Positions 25,265 through 38,215 of a stretch of 64,000 nt of DNA are shown piece after piece; positions within the stretch are counted from its first letter, which is position 1; every line of letters begins with the position of its first letter. The notes under the pieces are model-generated. The model saw only the letters and a program-made list of their open reading frames with translations. It had not been told where the DNA came from and made no database searches. Made by a program: the position numbers and the translations under genes. Source of the stretch: Phoebastria nigripes (lineage: Eukaryota > Chordata > Aves > Procellariiformes > Diomedeidae); assembly GCA_035582835.1 (NCBI GenBank), contig JAYKAV010003110.1, forward strand, positions 2,350,498 to 2,414,497. Direction: 5' to 3'.

Positions 25265-25485
25265 ACATGACTAGACCAGATCCACAACTTACATAAACTC
25301 CATTCAAATCAACAGGACTCCCATGACTTGCAGTGGATTATGATCTCCNTGAGTGGAGCTAAGCCGATGAGAGAGACTATAGCCACCATTTAAGTCAATC
25401 ATATTTCTGCTTTTGACTTCAAGGCAGGCAAGGCTTCACGCTACAGCATTCCCCTGTAATGTCAGTGGCATTAATGGATATATGC
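25265..25485. repeat. Sauropsid palindromic repeat, one or two tandem relics
   Basis: 'gaccagatccacaacttacataaactccattcaaatcaacaggactcccatgacttgcagtgg' preserves the layout 'ccagatcc.cagct..cataa.ctccattgaagtcaatgg...'. It is followed after an ambiguous base (25349) by 'gtggagctaagccgatga'. A second 'ttaagtcaatca...gacttcaagg' pair lies at 25390-25425. Boundaries and subfamily are uncertain. Confidence 0.45.
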
Positions 25486-28194
25486 CATGGTGCATAAGAC
25501 TACCCAAGGGCACAGCAAATATGTGGTCTGAACGCCCAAGGTACACTGTACTGCTGGACCTGCCCATGTGTGTATAGACCTATTTCAGTCAGTTCATATC
25601 AACACCATTCAACCTTTATTAAGAGAAAGTTAATTTACTGGAGCCATTGAACTCTGTCATTCTGAGTTACCACATCTCTTACTTCTTCCTTTCCTTGTCC
25701 TGAATGTCCCCCTGAGTTTTAAAACTGCTCCACATTGACCAAAGTCCGGTGCTATGTGGGAGTATAATAAAGTAAAAAAAAAATATAATAAAGAAAAATA
25801 AGAATGTGGGAAAGGGAAGAGAGAGAGCAAGGTGGGAATGTAGGCAGATATCCAAGATATTCAGGGCTCTGACAGAGTTGTTGGTGACACATTAAAATTA
25901 GACAGCTAACACTCCTCTAGTGGGTCTTACCACTCTTCAAGGCAGAGCTGTCCAATATGCTCATAAATCAGCCTGTGAAAAGTTCACATCCTCAGACTGG
26001 CATGTTATAGGTAACAGAAATTATTAATAGTTTGATCTAATGCCTTTAGTTTTACCCATTGACTTGTGGTGGGTGGTCCTGGTGGCATTTGCCAACATAG
26101 TCAGTCAGAAATTAATCTTTATCAGCAGAAACCAGGTATAACTTCATTGAAATTGATATATTATCCAAGTACAAAACTGGTGTCAATGGAATAAGGCAAC
26201 TCTACAAATAGAAGGCACTATGTATTTAAAATAGCGTGAAAAATCCAGTATTTGACATATTTTTTGTTTTTATACGGAGGTTAAATAAAACAGACTATGC
26301 AATATTTTTGCGTCAAGTTGGGAGCAGAAGTACAAAGTCTGCTCCAGATCTAACATGAGCTTACTCTGATTAAACTTTACAGGATACAAATGTGATCATA
26401 CTCAAAATACTCTGTCTCTTAAAGGTAAAGATCATTGTACTTGCAAAACTATGGCCCAGTATACCCTTTCAGCCATGATCCTCTTGATACAGTTCTTCAT
26501 TCCTTATTGAGATATGTCCCGAGATTATCCCGAGAACACAAAAAGTCTCAATTTAAATGCAAAATTCCAGGAAAATCCCAGACACAGATACTAGAAGACA
26601 TCCTGTATGTGCTCTAGTCTTGCAACTTTTCCACTCTACAGGAAAACTCTGTGTGGCATACTGAAAATGCGTTAAATAATTTCTCTAATGTTTAGTCCTT
26701 TTTAAACATTGGAATGAAAATAATCCTACAATATGCCAATATTGATTCAACTGTATTGCTTAACAGGGAAAGAAATGGACTTTTTGAGGTCATGGAAGCC
26801 CAAATAATATGGGGGTTTTTTAGCTTTTTTTCTAAAGGTGGAAAAGGTTTGTGTAATTGCTCTGCCTATCCTCCTGCTGCTCCCCACTCCCCTTAGTAAT
26901 TCCTCAATATGTAGTCTAATTTCAATGAAATTATACAGAAAGGTTGGAATTCTTAAAAGAGAGATTTCAGATTCAAGCTGAGCAGGAGATATATGAAAGT
27001 AGGCAGCTGGGCAGGGGTGTAAAATTGAAGTGTTCTCATTGCCAGTAAGATTTTGGTATGACATCAGCCATCAAGCCACAACACATCAAGGCTAACACAG
27101 GAGAGAGACCATAGAACCAGGTTTCCTAATTCTGATATTCACAGAACTATTTCTTTCTCCGAGGCTTTTACATTCAAACCTAATAATATATCTACAAACT
27201 AAGAAATCTGCTGACTTTGTTTTAAAAGAAATCCAAAGGATTTTTTTGTAGTATCTTACCTGTCCTTTTGGAAGCTTTTCTGGCCTCCCAATTATAGTGT
27301 CTAAATGAATAAATATCTGAATGCAGCTATTTGTATGATTACTGAAACCACGCTGATGGAGTTAGTATGCAAACTCCATTCCAATAAAAGTAGGTTACTC
27401 CTTTTGTATGAGATAGATAGATAGAAAGATGTAGGTTAGATTAATTTCCATAGTGGGTACATCCCTTTAGAAATATAACTTTGAACAATGCTGAGGTACC
27501 TGGGAAGGGAAAAGGTATATTCATTTTCATAAAAAACACAGGCTGGGTGCGATAAGCTGTAGTGTTAGCTGCATTTCAAAATAGCTTCACTTATTAAACA
27601 TATGTGTGCATCTGTAAACATAAATCCTATAGAGTGTAGTTAGATATTCTTTACAGATCCATCTGTTCAATTGCTACTGCAACTGATGGGTCTTACACAT
27701 GATAAATTGCAAAAAGAAATTAAATGCCTAGCCCTGTGAGATAATGACTATCTGTAGTTCCTGTTGACTTCAATATCTTTTAGAAATAGTCTTTAAGGAC
27801 AGTTTTAAGAGTTTGGTTAAAAGTCTGTCATGGACCCCTGCTCTCTTCTTCCCTAAACAGAAGAAAAAGAAAGAAAAAGAGAAGAAGGTAGATTTGTCTC
27901 AATAATATCAGTAGCTTTATCATGCACATGGTATCTTTAAGACTGATTTGAAACACTTTTGATGTGACCTACAAGATCAATATTGACCACAGTGCACGTT
28001 AATGATGGAGCTTCCTCTTTATATGCTCTTGTCTTAGCAAATCAAATTCTTAACATTCTTTCAGTGTATTTTTCTTTAATTCAATTTGGTTTGTATAATA
28101 TGGGGGCGAGGATTGGATTTTTGGTTGTTGGGGTTTTTTGCAATGTAAACTATTTTAATTCAGCTAATTCAGTTGCCAAAGTGCAGAAAAAGCT
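25486..28194. other. Unique non-coding DNA
   Basis: Short GATA repeats occur at 27413-27425 and a purine-rich AAAGA/GAAGAAGG patch at 27861-27888. A fragment near 27755-27780 ('ttcctgttgacttcaatatc') may be another palindromic-repeat arm. No gene was recognised. Confidence 0.45.
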
Positions 28195-28290
28195 CAGACT
28201 ATCATGGGCCCTATCCATTCATGGTGGAACTGCAGGAGACAACAGAATTACACCAGCGATGAATTTTGCTCATTGTGTTTCTTCCACTTA
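28195..28290. repeat. Sauropsid palindromic repeat relic
   Basis: 'cagaattacaccagcgatgaattttgctcatt' resembles the arm 'cagaattacaccagggatgaatttggccca' of the old sauropsid repeats. It is preceded by 'gggccctatccattcatggtgg'. One arm only is convincing. Confidence 0.4.
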
Positions 28291-28686
28291 AATTTAATCA
28301 ACCCTTTGTGAACCTCTTTCATTTCAATGGCATTATATGAAACAACTCAATGTGATACAATTCTTTTGTTGAAATTGCATTGATTCCTCTGGAGATGCAG
28401 GTATCAACACAAGTCTGTAAGATCTCGTCTTGTTTAAGGTTACTAAAATAATTGCATTTTTATTTAATGCTTTTAGGCTTTTAGGTAATAAAATATCTAA
28501 ATGAATTTGTATGTTAAACCTGGAGTTAAATTGCATGAGTTCAGTGTTATATTATTGCTCTCTGTTTGCACCAGTATCACTGAGAACTGAATCAAAGCTT
28601 TTCTTTTCCAACTATGAATGATTGTACTTCTGAAATAAAATGTACTTATCTAGACTCCAGATCATTATTATAAAAAAATCTGACAA

Positions 28687-28847
28687 TTTATTTTGATACG
28701 TTTGATGAATTAGGGATATTTACTTATTTGGATATAATTTTAAAGTAAATTGGGAATACTAAAATATCCATTTATTTTGATATGTTTGATGAATTAGGGA
28801 TATTTACTTATTTGGATATGATTTTAAAGTAAATTGGGAATACTAAA
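28687..28847. repeat. 84-bp tandem duplication, about 97% identical
   Basis: The segment starting TTTATTTTGATA at 28687 is repeated at 28771. Both copies read through 'gtttgatgaattagggatatt' and 'taaagtaaattgggaatacta'. I see two substitutions: gatacg versus gatatg and ggatataatt versus ggatatgatt. The small number of differences means a recent duplication or recent conversion. Confidence 0.95.
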
Positions 28848-29784
28848 AAAAACCACACTTCCATCTAGGGACAAAACGTTATGCTCTTAAAGACACTAAA
28901 AAATTCGTATTAAAAGTTTGGTTGGTAAGAGATGCTTAGCAATAGCATATAAAAGGGATCACTATAATTATTATCCCCTGCTGTTGGAAAGAAATCCTTT
29001 TGTCGCTGCCGGCTTCTGAGGCAGAAAAAATTATTCTGCATGTCTTCCAACTGATGATGTCAAAGCACTGTGCAAATATTAGTGCTGAAATTAACAGAGC
29101 AATTTGCTCAATATAAATCCAAGGTTATTTCTCATTCTTCCTCTTTTCTTTCAAGCACAGGCATGCCAACACCCAAACCAACAGACTGCCTGTATCCTTC
29201 TTGTGTTACTACAACCATCTGTTTACAAGGTGCCCTCCACGCCAGGTCAGTGGTTAAATATGTCTTTAAAATGGAGACACTAGTCAGGTTGCTTCTGCTT
29301 GTTCTGAGTTCCTTTTTTTTTCTTCCTCATTTCCATGCTTGAGCGATTATCAAAAAGTTTGTGTGAAGATGTGGTTTCCTCTAGACCAGATCCCTAAGGG
29401 TACATCATCTTTGTGACCTAACTCCAGGGAAGGCTTATAGTTGAGGATCCTGAGCTAAAGGAGGCTTTTTCTCTGGCCCACCAACTGGATTCAACAGGTG
29501 AGCCAGGAAAGTGCCTCTTCTTCACATTCTGCTCCTTGGGAGTTTAGGAAAGTGCCCATCGGCTGGTTGATCCCTCAAAATACTTTCCTCGGTATCTGAC
29601 TCTCTCCTGAGCATGGAAAGCCTTCATGTCCCCTCAGGGCTGAAAGTTTAGCAAGGAGTAGGTTGCACCTTGGAATGAGCTCTCCAAGAACCTGGAAGGG
29701 TCTGGGCTTTTGGTTGCTGCTTGTTAAAGAAAAGGGTCCAAATACTGCGACACACATATATATATATTCATAATTTTCAGTGTA
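28848..29784. other. Unique non-coding DNA
   Basis: A 90-codon open frame (29070-29342 plus) ends in a pyrimidine-rich tail and has no recognisable domain. No repeat family was recognised. Confidence 0.45.
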
Positions 29785-29885
29785 TGAATAGCCCCATTGA
29801 TTTCAGTGGAACTATTCAAATTTAAAAGGAAAGTATTCATAATCGTTTGCACATTCAGTGACCTAAAAGTGATTCACAGGCCTTC
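29785..29885. repeat. Sauropsid palindromic repeat copy
   Basis: 'gaatagccccattgatttcagtggaactattcaaatttaaa', then 'cataatcgtttgcacattcagtgacc', matches the old repeat layout 'gaatagtcccattgatttcaatgggactactc...taaag...catgcttaagtgtttgcagaatc'. The inverted-repeat core CCATTGATTTCAGTGG is still visible. Confidence 0.55.
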
Positions 29886-32839
29886 TTCCCAGTAGCTTGA
29901 ACTCCCCCTTAAACTGGACTATTAGACTCACAAATCATCTTGTCAATATTAAGGCAGGATCTAAAACTGTGAAAGATTAACAGAAAGTGCTCACTTTCAA
30001 GCTTTTTTTTTCCTATTAAAGGAATTTGAATTTGAATTTACATTTTTTAAATTGTTTTGGGGGTTGGCTTTGTGTGTGTGTCTGTGTGTGAAATTGGCCA
30101 GTGCTAGCAATCTTTGTAAAATATTCACATGCAATGTTCACTATATTTTCTTCTTCCCAGATATGCCTTTTAAAACTTACCTACATTATGATAATAATAA
30201 AATAAATATTATGTTCCTAAAATAATTCTTCAACTGCAGAACAGATAGCAAACCCGTTCTTCTTGCAGTGAGCAACAGTGTACTTTCCAGCAACCGCCAA
30301 ACACTATGAAAATGGTTTCATTTACTTCCAGAATTTGCCAAAAACAGATGATGACTGAAACTGGTAATGACTATTTTCTATTCTCTATCCCTAAGTAATT
30401 GACCATTAATTATAATATCAATAGGCTGTGGATAAGTAAAGCAGACACATGTTAGGGCTACATTTCATTTGTAACTGTTTTGTATATATCATAAATCTCT
30501 AATATTGGGCTATTGTCACACATGATGAATTATTGTAAGCATGTCAGCACATAGTGGAAGTCAAGTACATTCAAATACTACTCAGTCAGAATTGAATTTG
30601 GCATGATAGTCTCATAAAAGGGGACTCAATTGAGAGTTTCCACTTGCCTGCTCTAAACTTGTCACTTGTAGGTGCTAAAGAGCTTGTTGTGTTGGTTTAA
30701 TTAGTCAACAAATCGGTCCTTACTTGATTGCGTGGTCGTATCACATATGTTAACACTTCACTGTTTGATGGAGATATTAACAAGTGACAAGAGTCTCTTG
30801 GTCTATGGACTTTAAAGAAGAGAAGCTCTTCTATATTATTTCATTTGGTCCTGCCAATATTTATTAGATCATGCAGGCTGCAGGCTGCCAGCAAGAGAAA
30901 GACAACACAAACATTTTTCAGGGTTATGCTCATCTGTATCCCAAAGAAGGGTCACTGAACAATCGATGGTAGAAGAATATAAGTAAGATGAGTGTTTTCT
31001 ACCACAGCTTAGAAATTCATTATTTGATACAGTTTGCTGCAGACCTCCTTGGAGCTTTTTTCACTTAAAGATAATTTATGACAAGAACAGAGAGGTTCTT
31101 GAAAATGCTATAGCAACTGGAGCTGAATGATGCCACTCTGGCACTAGATGCATAGTCACCAGAGGCCAGTAAAAAGGAAGTTTGCATTTGTATGAAGAAC
31201 TGTATTAGTTAAGCATTCATCAGTGTTGTATAAAATATTCATATTACTTGTTGGTGGAAGATTAAACAAAAAAACTTCAATAATTAAAATGGCTTATTCC
31301 CAGGAGTGGGGGGTAGGGAAAAAGTGGGTCCTCTGCAAGTTTGCAAAAGGGCTTGTCTATTCACTTTTTGTATAGCAGCAAACAAAAGAGGAGTGCATAC
31401 TTTATAGGCTCCACTTGTTTGACCACCATTCTGTTATAGCTTTTATCTCTGCTCTACCAGTGATCAAGTCTCTGAAGCATGTGCTGTAGTAAAGGGAAAT
31501 ATATCACATATAGAAAATCTCCTTAATAATTTTTGGCGAGTCTCTTGCTAGAAAAAGACATTTAAAGCATTTTGATAGGTGACATAAATGCTATCAGTCA
31601 TAAATTTTGACTGCCTGGTCTTGGCAATATGTGAAGAATTATAATGAGAGAGGATGTCTTTAAGTTTGCTATTATAATAGTGTTATAGCTAATTTTATTT
31701 CTTTTTGTTGGAAAGCTAGTGGACAATTTGAATAATTCCCTTAAGAGGAAAACAAATAATGATTCATACACATAAAACCTCATTGCTTCCATCTTCAACA
31801 AAATGTTACAACCTCCCTACTTCTTAACTTTCACTATAATCATCAAGCTGAACTTTTCCTTCCTTTTAATGCATAGGGTGATCCTCAACAGTCAGGGTCT
31901 GCTACAAGACAGCTGTCTTAAATCACCCTGAATTTTTCACAGTGATTTTAGGTTTTTCATGTAATGTTACTGGTGCAGGAAAATTCACAAAACCAAGTTA
32001 AAACATTTGTAATAAACTTGTTCATTAATAACCAATGATAGAACAACATTTTTAAAAACTGTGGCAGAAAAGTTGCTAGCCTGAATTTCTCTAAGCACCA
32101 TTTTGCGAAAATGTTAGGTGTTCAAAAGCTTGAACATATATATAAAAAAGGAATTTTGTAAAAATTTGAATAACTTGTTAATAACAAACATGCATAGATT
32201 TTGGAAATGCAAATGCACAAGTTGTTGTAATCTTTTCAGCTGCGTTGATGTCCCTCATTAGTACAGATCATTTATTCATACACCTATTTGTAGACACACA
32301 CATTTTTGTGAAAACAGTAAAATTATTTACTAATAAGCATATAAAAGGTAATGGCTGTTCTAAACTGATTTTTATTTATGTGACTAGACTCTTGCCAATT
32401 ATTTTTATCTGTGGTTCTCAGGTGTAATGTGTATTAGTTTGAATTGTTTTAATTAGTTGGAAAGTATTGTTCACTTCTTATTCAAGTATCTGGAGTTAAT
32501 TGCTTTATATTGTTATAATTTTTATTGTAATAACAATGAAGATGCCAAGTAGAAATTTAGGGCCCAGATATTCTGGAAACATCACAAACACAGAACAAAA
32601 TATGATCTTGCTTTTGTCTCAGAAATATTTACCTTTTTTAATAGTGTAGTATTTTTTATGGTGTATGGTTATATTGTGTATGCTTGGAATATGGATTATA
32701 AATTTTCAGAGCTTTCAAATTATTCCTGCCCTGGGCAACAGACCACACCTTTAGAGATGTTCAAATAAGAATCTTTGCCCAGATGCGCAAAGTCTCTCAG
32801 AGAGTTTGTGGTTGTGCCAATCCTTCAAATTGTTGGGGA
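29886..32839. other. Unique AT-rich non-coding DNA
   Basis: Includes a short (TG)n run at about 30070-30090. The 30470-30570 stretch has the texture of a conserved element ('cataaatctctaatattggg', 'gatgaattattgtaagcatgt') but nothing proves it. No gene was recognised. Confidence 0.4.
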
Positions 32840-32895
32840 GCTTCTGTGAATTACTGAGTACCCTTAACTTCTATCAATTGCAGTGAACAGGGGAA
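32840..32895. repeat. Sauropsid palindromic repeat relic
   Basis: 'gaattactgagtacccttaacttctatcaattgcagtgaac' resembles 'gaattgctgagcaccctcaactcccattgaagtcaatgg', one arm plus core of the palindromic family. Confidence 0.4.
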
Positions 32896-33239
32896 AATGA
32901 AAAATAAATAAAACTGGAGACTTCAAAATGCATTTGAAACCTTTCCAAGTGAGGGTTTGCAATGTCCTGAATTGGTGCCTGCTCTGGATTTGTTATGAGT
33001 TAATTTACCTTGATGTTTCTGGAAGTACCTCTCTCCCTGTGTACTAGTTCAAAATTTTCTTCATTGCTTGTTAATTCAAAATACCTATTTTTTATTCTAA
33101 AATGCTGTTTTACTCTAATCACTGATCAATATCTTCTCTTTCTCTTTTCCTGTCTTTTTTTTTAATCAGATCTATTTAATTGATTGCTTTTGCTACAGGA
33201 TATTATTTTGGTTGTGTGGCAGCACTACCCAAATTCCAC

Positions 33240-34510
33240 CTCCTCTATACAGAGCTGAATGACCTTCCCAGTGCCACCATCATGACTGACAGCTGTCCTT
33301 CCCAAAGCTGAAACCAGAGGCTATTNAGGTAAGGCTGGCAGGTCAGTCCAGAGAAGCAATGCCCACCCCGCAGATACTGGGGGGCTGCTGTTAGATCCCT
33401 CCAAAGCTGCCTCTTTTCCAGGTTGAACAAGACCCAGTCCCACAGTCTCTCCTTATAAGGCAAGTGCTCCAACCCCTGACCTTCTCAGGGGCACTTTGCT
33501 GAACTCCCTCTGGCTGATCATTACCTGTCTTGTACTGGTGCGCCCAAAACTGGACAAGGTATCTAGATGTGGTCTCCCGGGGCTGAGTCGAGGGGCATAA
33601 TCACTCTCCTCGGTCAACTGGCTGTGCTCCTGTGACTATTGTCCTGGATGCTCTTGTGCAGGGGCACACTGCAGGCTCATGTTCAGCTCACTGCCCACCA
33701 AGACCACCAGCTCCCCTGGGGAGCAGGTCTGCTCCCCATCCTGGCAGCACCCAGCCTGTATTGCTGCAAGGAGCTCTTCCTTCCCAGGGGCAGGACTTTG
33801 CATTTGTCCTTGCTGAATTTCATAACGTTCCCATTGGCCTGTTCCTCCAGCCCATCTTGGGTCCCTTCGGGTGGCAGCCTTGCCCTCAAGTGCATCAACT
33901 GGTCCTGCCTGTTTGGTGTCACCTCACACCTGATGAGAGTGCACTCTGCCATCTGCTTCAGATCACTGACAAAAGGTGGTTAACAGGACAGGTCCCATGA
34001 TAGATCCCTGTAGTGCTCCATTTGTTACCAGCGTCCCGGTAGAGCAGGACTCATTAATCACCACCTTCTGAGCCTGATCAACCAGCCAGTTATTTACTCA
34101 TCCATTTGTCCAACAATCTAGACCATAACATCCCACCTTGGATACAAGAATATTTGGGAGACTGTCCAAAGCCTTGCTAAAGGCAAGATAAATGACATCC
34201 ACTGTACTCCCCTCATCCACAGATCTAGTCATTTCATCATAGAAAGCAATCAGGAAAAGCATGATTTTATCTGCTGACTTTCCAGTCACCACCTTCTTCA
34301 TACACCCATAAATGCATTCAAGGAGGACTCATTCTGTGATTGTCCTGGAGACCAAAATAAGGCCTGTACTTTCTCAGACTGCCACTTTGGCCTGTTTTGA
34401 AGATGGGTGCAGCATTTGCCCTAGTCATCGTGGACCTCCCCCTGATCTCCATGACCTTTCAAAGATGACAGAGAGTGGCCTCACTATGATACTGGCTATA
34501 ATATAGATTC
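33240..34510 (-). mobile_element. CR1 LINE, 5'-truncated, minus strand
   Basis: About 1.25 kb of avian-type CR1 in antisense orientation, from near the 3' end (low coordinates) into the reverse transcriptase. Plus-strand landmarks are 'ttccaggttgaacaagaccca' (33418), 'aggcaagtgctccaacccctgac' (33458), 'gcaggctcatgttcagctc' (33671) and 'gccttgctaaaggcaagata' (34170). On the minus strand, the frame at 34301-34098 reads FYDEMTRSVDEGSTVDVIYLAFSKALDS. This matches the motif-A region of CR1 reverse transcriptase (usual V.YLDFSKAFD), with the first catalytic Asp replaced by Ala. A second frame at about 33820-33750 reads KFSKDKCKVLPLGRK, the conserved CR1 segment downstream of the YxDD box. Frameshifts separate the pieces, so the element is dead. 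The ambiguous base at 33326 lies inside it. Confidence 0.92.
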
Positions 34511-34661
34511 CAACAGAGATAAGAAGAATCATGCCCTAAAAGCTTTGAAAAAATATGAACTTTTTGCTATTCAAGCCACAATTGCATACTAGGAAATAAT
34601 AAATAGTTTCAGTGTAGGGAATTAGTTCAACAGGACAATTTGGGTGATTGTCATCACCCTG
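34511..34661. other. Unique AT-rich DNA
   Basis: Short spacer after the 5' break of the CR1. No target-site duplication is evident. Confidence 0.4.
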
Positions 34662-34704
34662 TCAATAGCCTGGAACAAGCCCTTTCAATAGCCTGGAAAC
34701 AGCC
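34662..34704. repeat. 23-bp imperfect tandem duplication
   Basis: TCAATAGCCTGGAA occurs at 34662 and again at 34685, followed by 'caagccct' and 'acagcc' respectively. The period is 23 bases. Confidence 0.85.
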
Positions 34705-35094
34705 TTTTATAAAGAGTGGAATTATATGGAAAGTGTTAAAGAGAGTCTCTTTCTGAATGCTCTTTATTCTATCCCTCTGGATTCTTCTTTACATATGTTC
34801 ATTGAGACACTGAAGTAAGTTTTTTTCACTATTGAACCAGTGCCACTATGAGAGGATGAATCCCATCCCCTTTTGACTCATACATTATCAATATAACTGT
34901 TAGGTATGCATTGACTGAAACATGTGCAGCTTTATTAGGACCAGTTCTTTCTTGCATAGAGAGATGCCTCATCACGGCATACATATGTGTATGCATAGTC
35001 ATTCTTCAGATTAGCCACAGCCACATCTTTGTAAAATGCTTAATTACCAGAACACAAAACAGATTACATTTCCTCCCTTAATCAACTTCAAGAT

Positions 35095-35180
35095 ACAGTC
35101 GATTCTGCCTTGGGGCTGGAAGATCAATGTGATGATATCTTGAGATCCCTTCCAGCCCTATTACCCTTGTAATAAACAGG
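35095..35180 (+). mobile_element. CR1 3' end fragment, plus strand
   Basis: 'ttggggctggaagatcaatgtgatgatatcttgagatcccttccagcccta' has the layout of the CR1 3' terminus ('..ggctggactagatgacctc.tgaggtcccttccaaccct'). The usual octamer tail is decayed. It is the only LINE piece in the window on the plus strand. Confidence 0.65.
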
Positions 35181-35268
35181 AAACAAAGAAATCCAATTGC
35201 CATCGATGTGTGCTTGGATTTCCTGCAATGCCAAACATGAATGAGAACAGTGATACTTAGCTGTTGCT

Positions 35269-35347
35269 ACTGAATTGTCTTTAACTATAGATGTAAGAGT
35301 CAGCCAAAGACTGAATTGTCTTTAATTATACAAGAGTCAACCAGAGA
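35269..35347. repeat. 41-bp imperfect tandem duplication
   Basis: ACTGAATTGTCTTTAA starts at 35269 and again at 35310. Each is followed by 'tata...aagagtca(g/a)cca(a/g)ag'. The second copy has a short deletion. Confidence 0.85.
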
Positions 35348-38215
35348 TACAAATGCATTGTTATTTGAAAGTAGTGTCGACAATGCAGTAGTCCTCAACT
35401 ATTTTTAAATCCTTAGAGGAAATGTTTATTTTGAAAGATAAAAAGATATTCCAGTGGTATCCCCCCAGCCACGTTCTTACCAAAAAAAAAAAAAAATTGT
35501 TCTAGACACAAGCAGGGATGCATTGTTTTTCAAGGGAAGCTGTAATCTAATATCAAATGTTTGAGTTTAATTGGACATTATATATCGGAAACGTATGGAT
35601 AATCTATGAATATCATGAGTGTAATCTGCTACTAAGCTGAATATTAAATGCACAGTTTGCACAGTGTGGGACTCAATTATCTTACAGACTCTGGAATTCC
35701 TTGTCTCTCTTCAGTAGCTGCAAAAGGACCCTAAATGACTGGCAGCTCAGTGCCTCACTTTTAGGCAGCTAAAGTATGGTGGAATGAATCCTGTCTTTAG
35801 AAATAATGTGTAGTTCATTGATGTTCTAAGCTGAGATGCAGCTGAGCAGTAAACTAAGATGGACTGAGGCACAAATACACGTCCTGTTCCGATACATCTG
35901 CTAAAGGGGTGGTTACCTCTGACATGGGACCTGGAGTAGTAAACCCTGCTATAGGTATAGCCCAGAGAGCTTGAAGCAACAACTCTAAAAATACTGCAGT
36001 TATTTCAGCTTGTCTGTCACAGCCCTTAATGACACAGATGTAATTGCAGAGCAAAAAGTATCGATTTCTACTCAAGTTTGTAAAATGGGAACCATAAGTT
36101 ATTAAAAGAATAAGAAACAGCAATAATGATCCTTAATGTTTGTGTGGGGGTGCTTTCCACATACGGTATGTTCATCACCTATACCAATATATGCCTCTGC
36201 CCTTACATGCAAAGTACAGAGACTCCGAAGTGTCATCTGCTCAGCGGTTTTTGAAAGGTCTGTATGTGATCCACTAGGTGTCAGGGCACTGCACGCAGAA
36301 GCATCCTCACAAGATCAGATACACAGTGGGTTTCTCTGATCCACGCTCGGTTCATGTGGAGTTTCACACCAGCCAGGTCATGGCCTGGCTGGTAAAGGAA
36401 CTCAAGAGTAGTGCTGCCAACAAGCAGGACCCTCACCCGGATGCCATGGCATGGAGACAGTTGGCAGATACTCTCTTTCTTTACCTCAAGATGACTTCTA
36501 GTATGTGTTCAGCTTTGCAATAAATCAACAGTTGCACTTTATCTGTGCAAAATTAAGAAAGTAATGGAGCTACCTACAGATGACTTCAGTTCCAATTCCA
36601 ATCAGTGCTAAAATCTAATAAATGTATGAAATCCGATAAATGTAAAAACGTAGGGAGTTCACCTGCAAGGGATCCCACAAAATGAAAAGGCGCAATTTAT
36701 TGTATGTGAAGTTTAGTTATTTCGCAACAGCCACATAATGATTATATCTCAGTTACAAGTATTAAAATGTCCTTTGGCTAGTTTCAGATTCTGTTGTGTT
36801 TCAAATGCTGGCAAAACAAGAAGATACTATATCCAGTTTAGGACATGTTTCAGGTTGCCATACCTGCACAATAGAATGCTGGTACATAGTCTTAAGTCAC
36901 ATAGGCTCTAAGGAGATACAAGCATATAAACAATATGTCCATTCCTTAGTGGCTAATTTTGTTTTTCCAAAAAAGAATGGACATGAACATATACTCAAGT
37001 TTTCCATCAAAGTGAGGGCACAAACGGCTGTCCTACTTTATTGAATATGTTAAGGGCAGACGTTAATAGGCAATTTGTAGTTAATTTTACATTCCTTATT
37101 AAGTTCAAGGTGCCTCATGGCACTTGCTCTAACAGTCAAAAGGTAGCATTTCTAGCTAAGTGCTTCCAATTAATTTTAACCAATTGTTCAGTCACACTTA
37201 ATAACATATTTCAACTATTGATGTATGTGTGGTAAAGTGTTAAAAATAATTCTTAGTGAACTCTAAATGTTGGCAGAGCCACTGCAGGAGATTATTGTGA
37301 ACTTCAATTTGAGACCATTTGAGTTATAAAGTGATTTCAGACTTCTTATCCTCTTAAAAAGCTAAGCATCTGCTCAGTACTGGATAGCATATGTGAACTG
37401 TAAGGTCTATATTAAAACATCAGGAAAAAATTTTAATGACATGTTTTATTGATTTGATGGTGCCTTTCATGGCTCCTTAGTCTGTAGTCCATGGAAAAGA
37501 CCAGCCTGCAGAAGGGCCAGAAGGTTCAAGAATACTTGGATTCAGTGGTCCAAAGTCTTTCAGATAGGATCTCAGTATCTGTGCCTGCTAGCCAAGTTGC
37601 AACCCTGAGCATTGCTTGGGTCTGTAATGCCAGATTAAATTCCAGTAGACAAAGCTCAGCTNCTTTGGGTTTGTGTAAGATGTGAGGAATGGTGAGTAAT
37701 CTCTGAATTTACAGCAAAATATCAAATATGCATATACATGCAGACAAGGTATATACAGTAAAATATGGAACTGTGATCATTTATTATGCTTCTATGATTA
37801 TTGCACTTACCTCTTACATTTCCATCTCCTGAGCAGCCCTTGATTGCCACAAAAAAGAGACAAACTTCCAGAAAAATATTCTCCTCTCAGAATTAAAATA
37901 TCATCTCACTAATCCTCTCTGCAGTGGAGGAGAGTATTACACCACCAGAAAGGATGGCAAGATCCAGGAGGATAAAAGTCTAGCAGGCCTGGCAAGACTG
38001 AGCATTGAAGTTGAATATCTTTAGATAAATACTTACGGTCACTTTTAACAGCTCCAACTCCCTGTAACAGCAGCTGTTCTAAAAGTAATTAAATCAACTT
38101 GACACTAAATATAGCCCCAAAAAATGTTTAAAGGCTCTCTAAAATAATTTTGAAGGGTGTTTTATCTGCTGGAAATTAGAAATTACTTCAATTAATACAA
38201 AAATATACTCCAACT
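35348..38215. other. Unique non-coding DNA
   Basis: Contains A14 at about 35480 and a possible MIR 'tttgtaaaatgggaaccat' word at 36077. A plus-strand frame at 36278-36523 (81 codons) has no recognisable domain, and another at 37491-37685 includes the ambiguous base at 37662. Neither is called as a gene. Confidence 0.4.

Noticed and set aside
33632..34000. 114-122 codon plus-strand frames
   Set aside because: They lie in the antisense strand of the CR1 LINE and are shadows of its reverse transcriptase region.
36278..36523. 81-codon plus-strand frame with plausible composition
   Set aside because: No recognised family and no supporting signals; kept only as part of the non-coding description.
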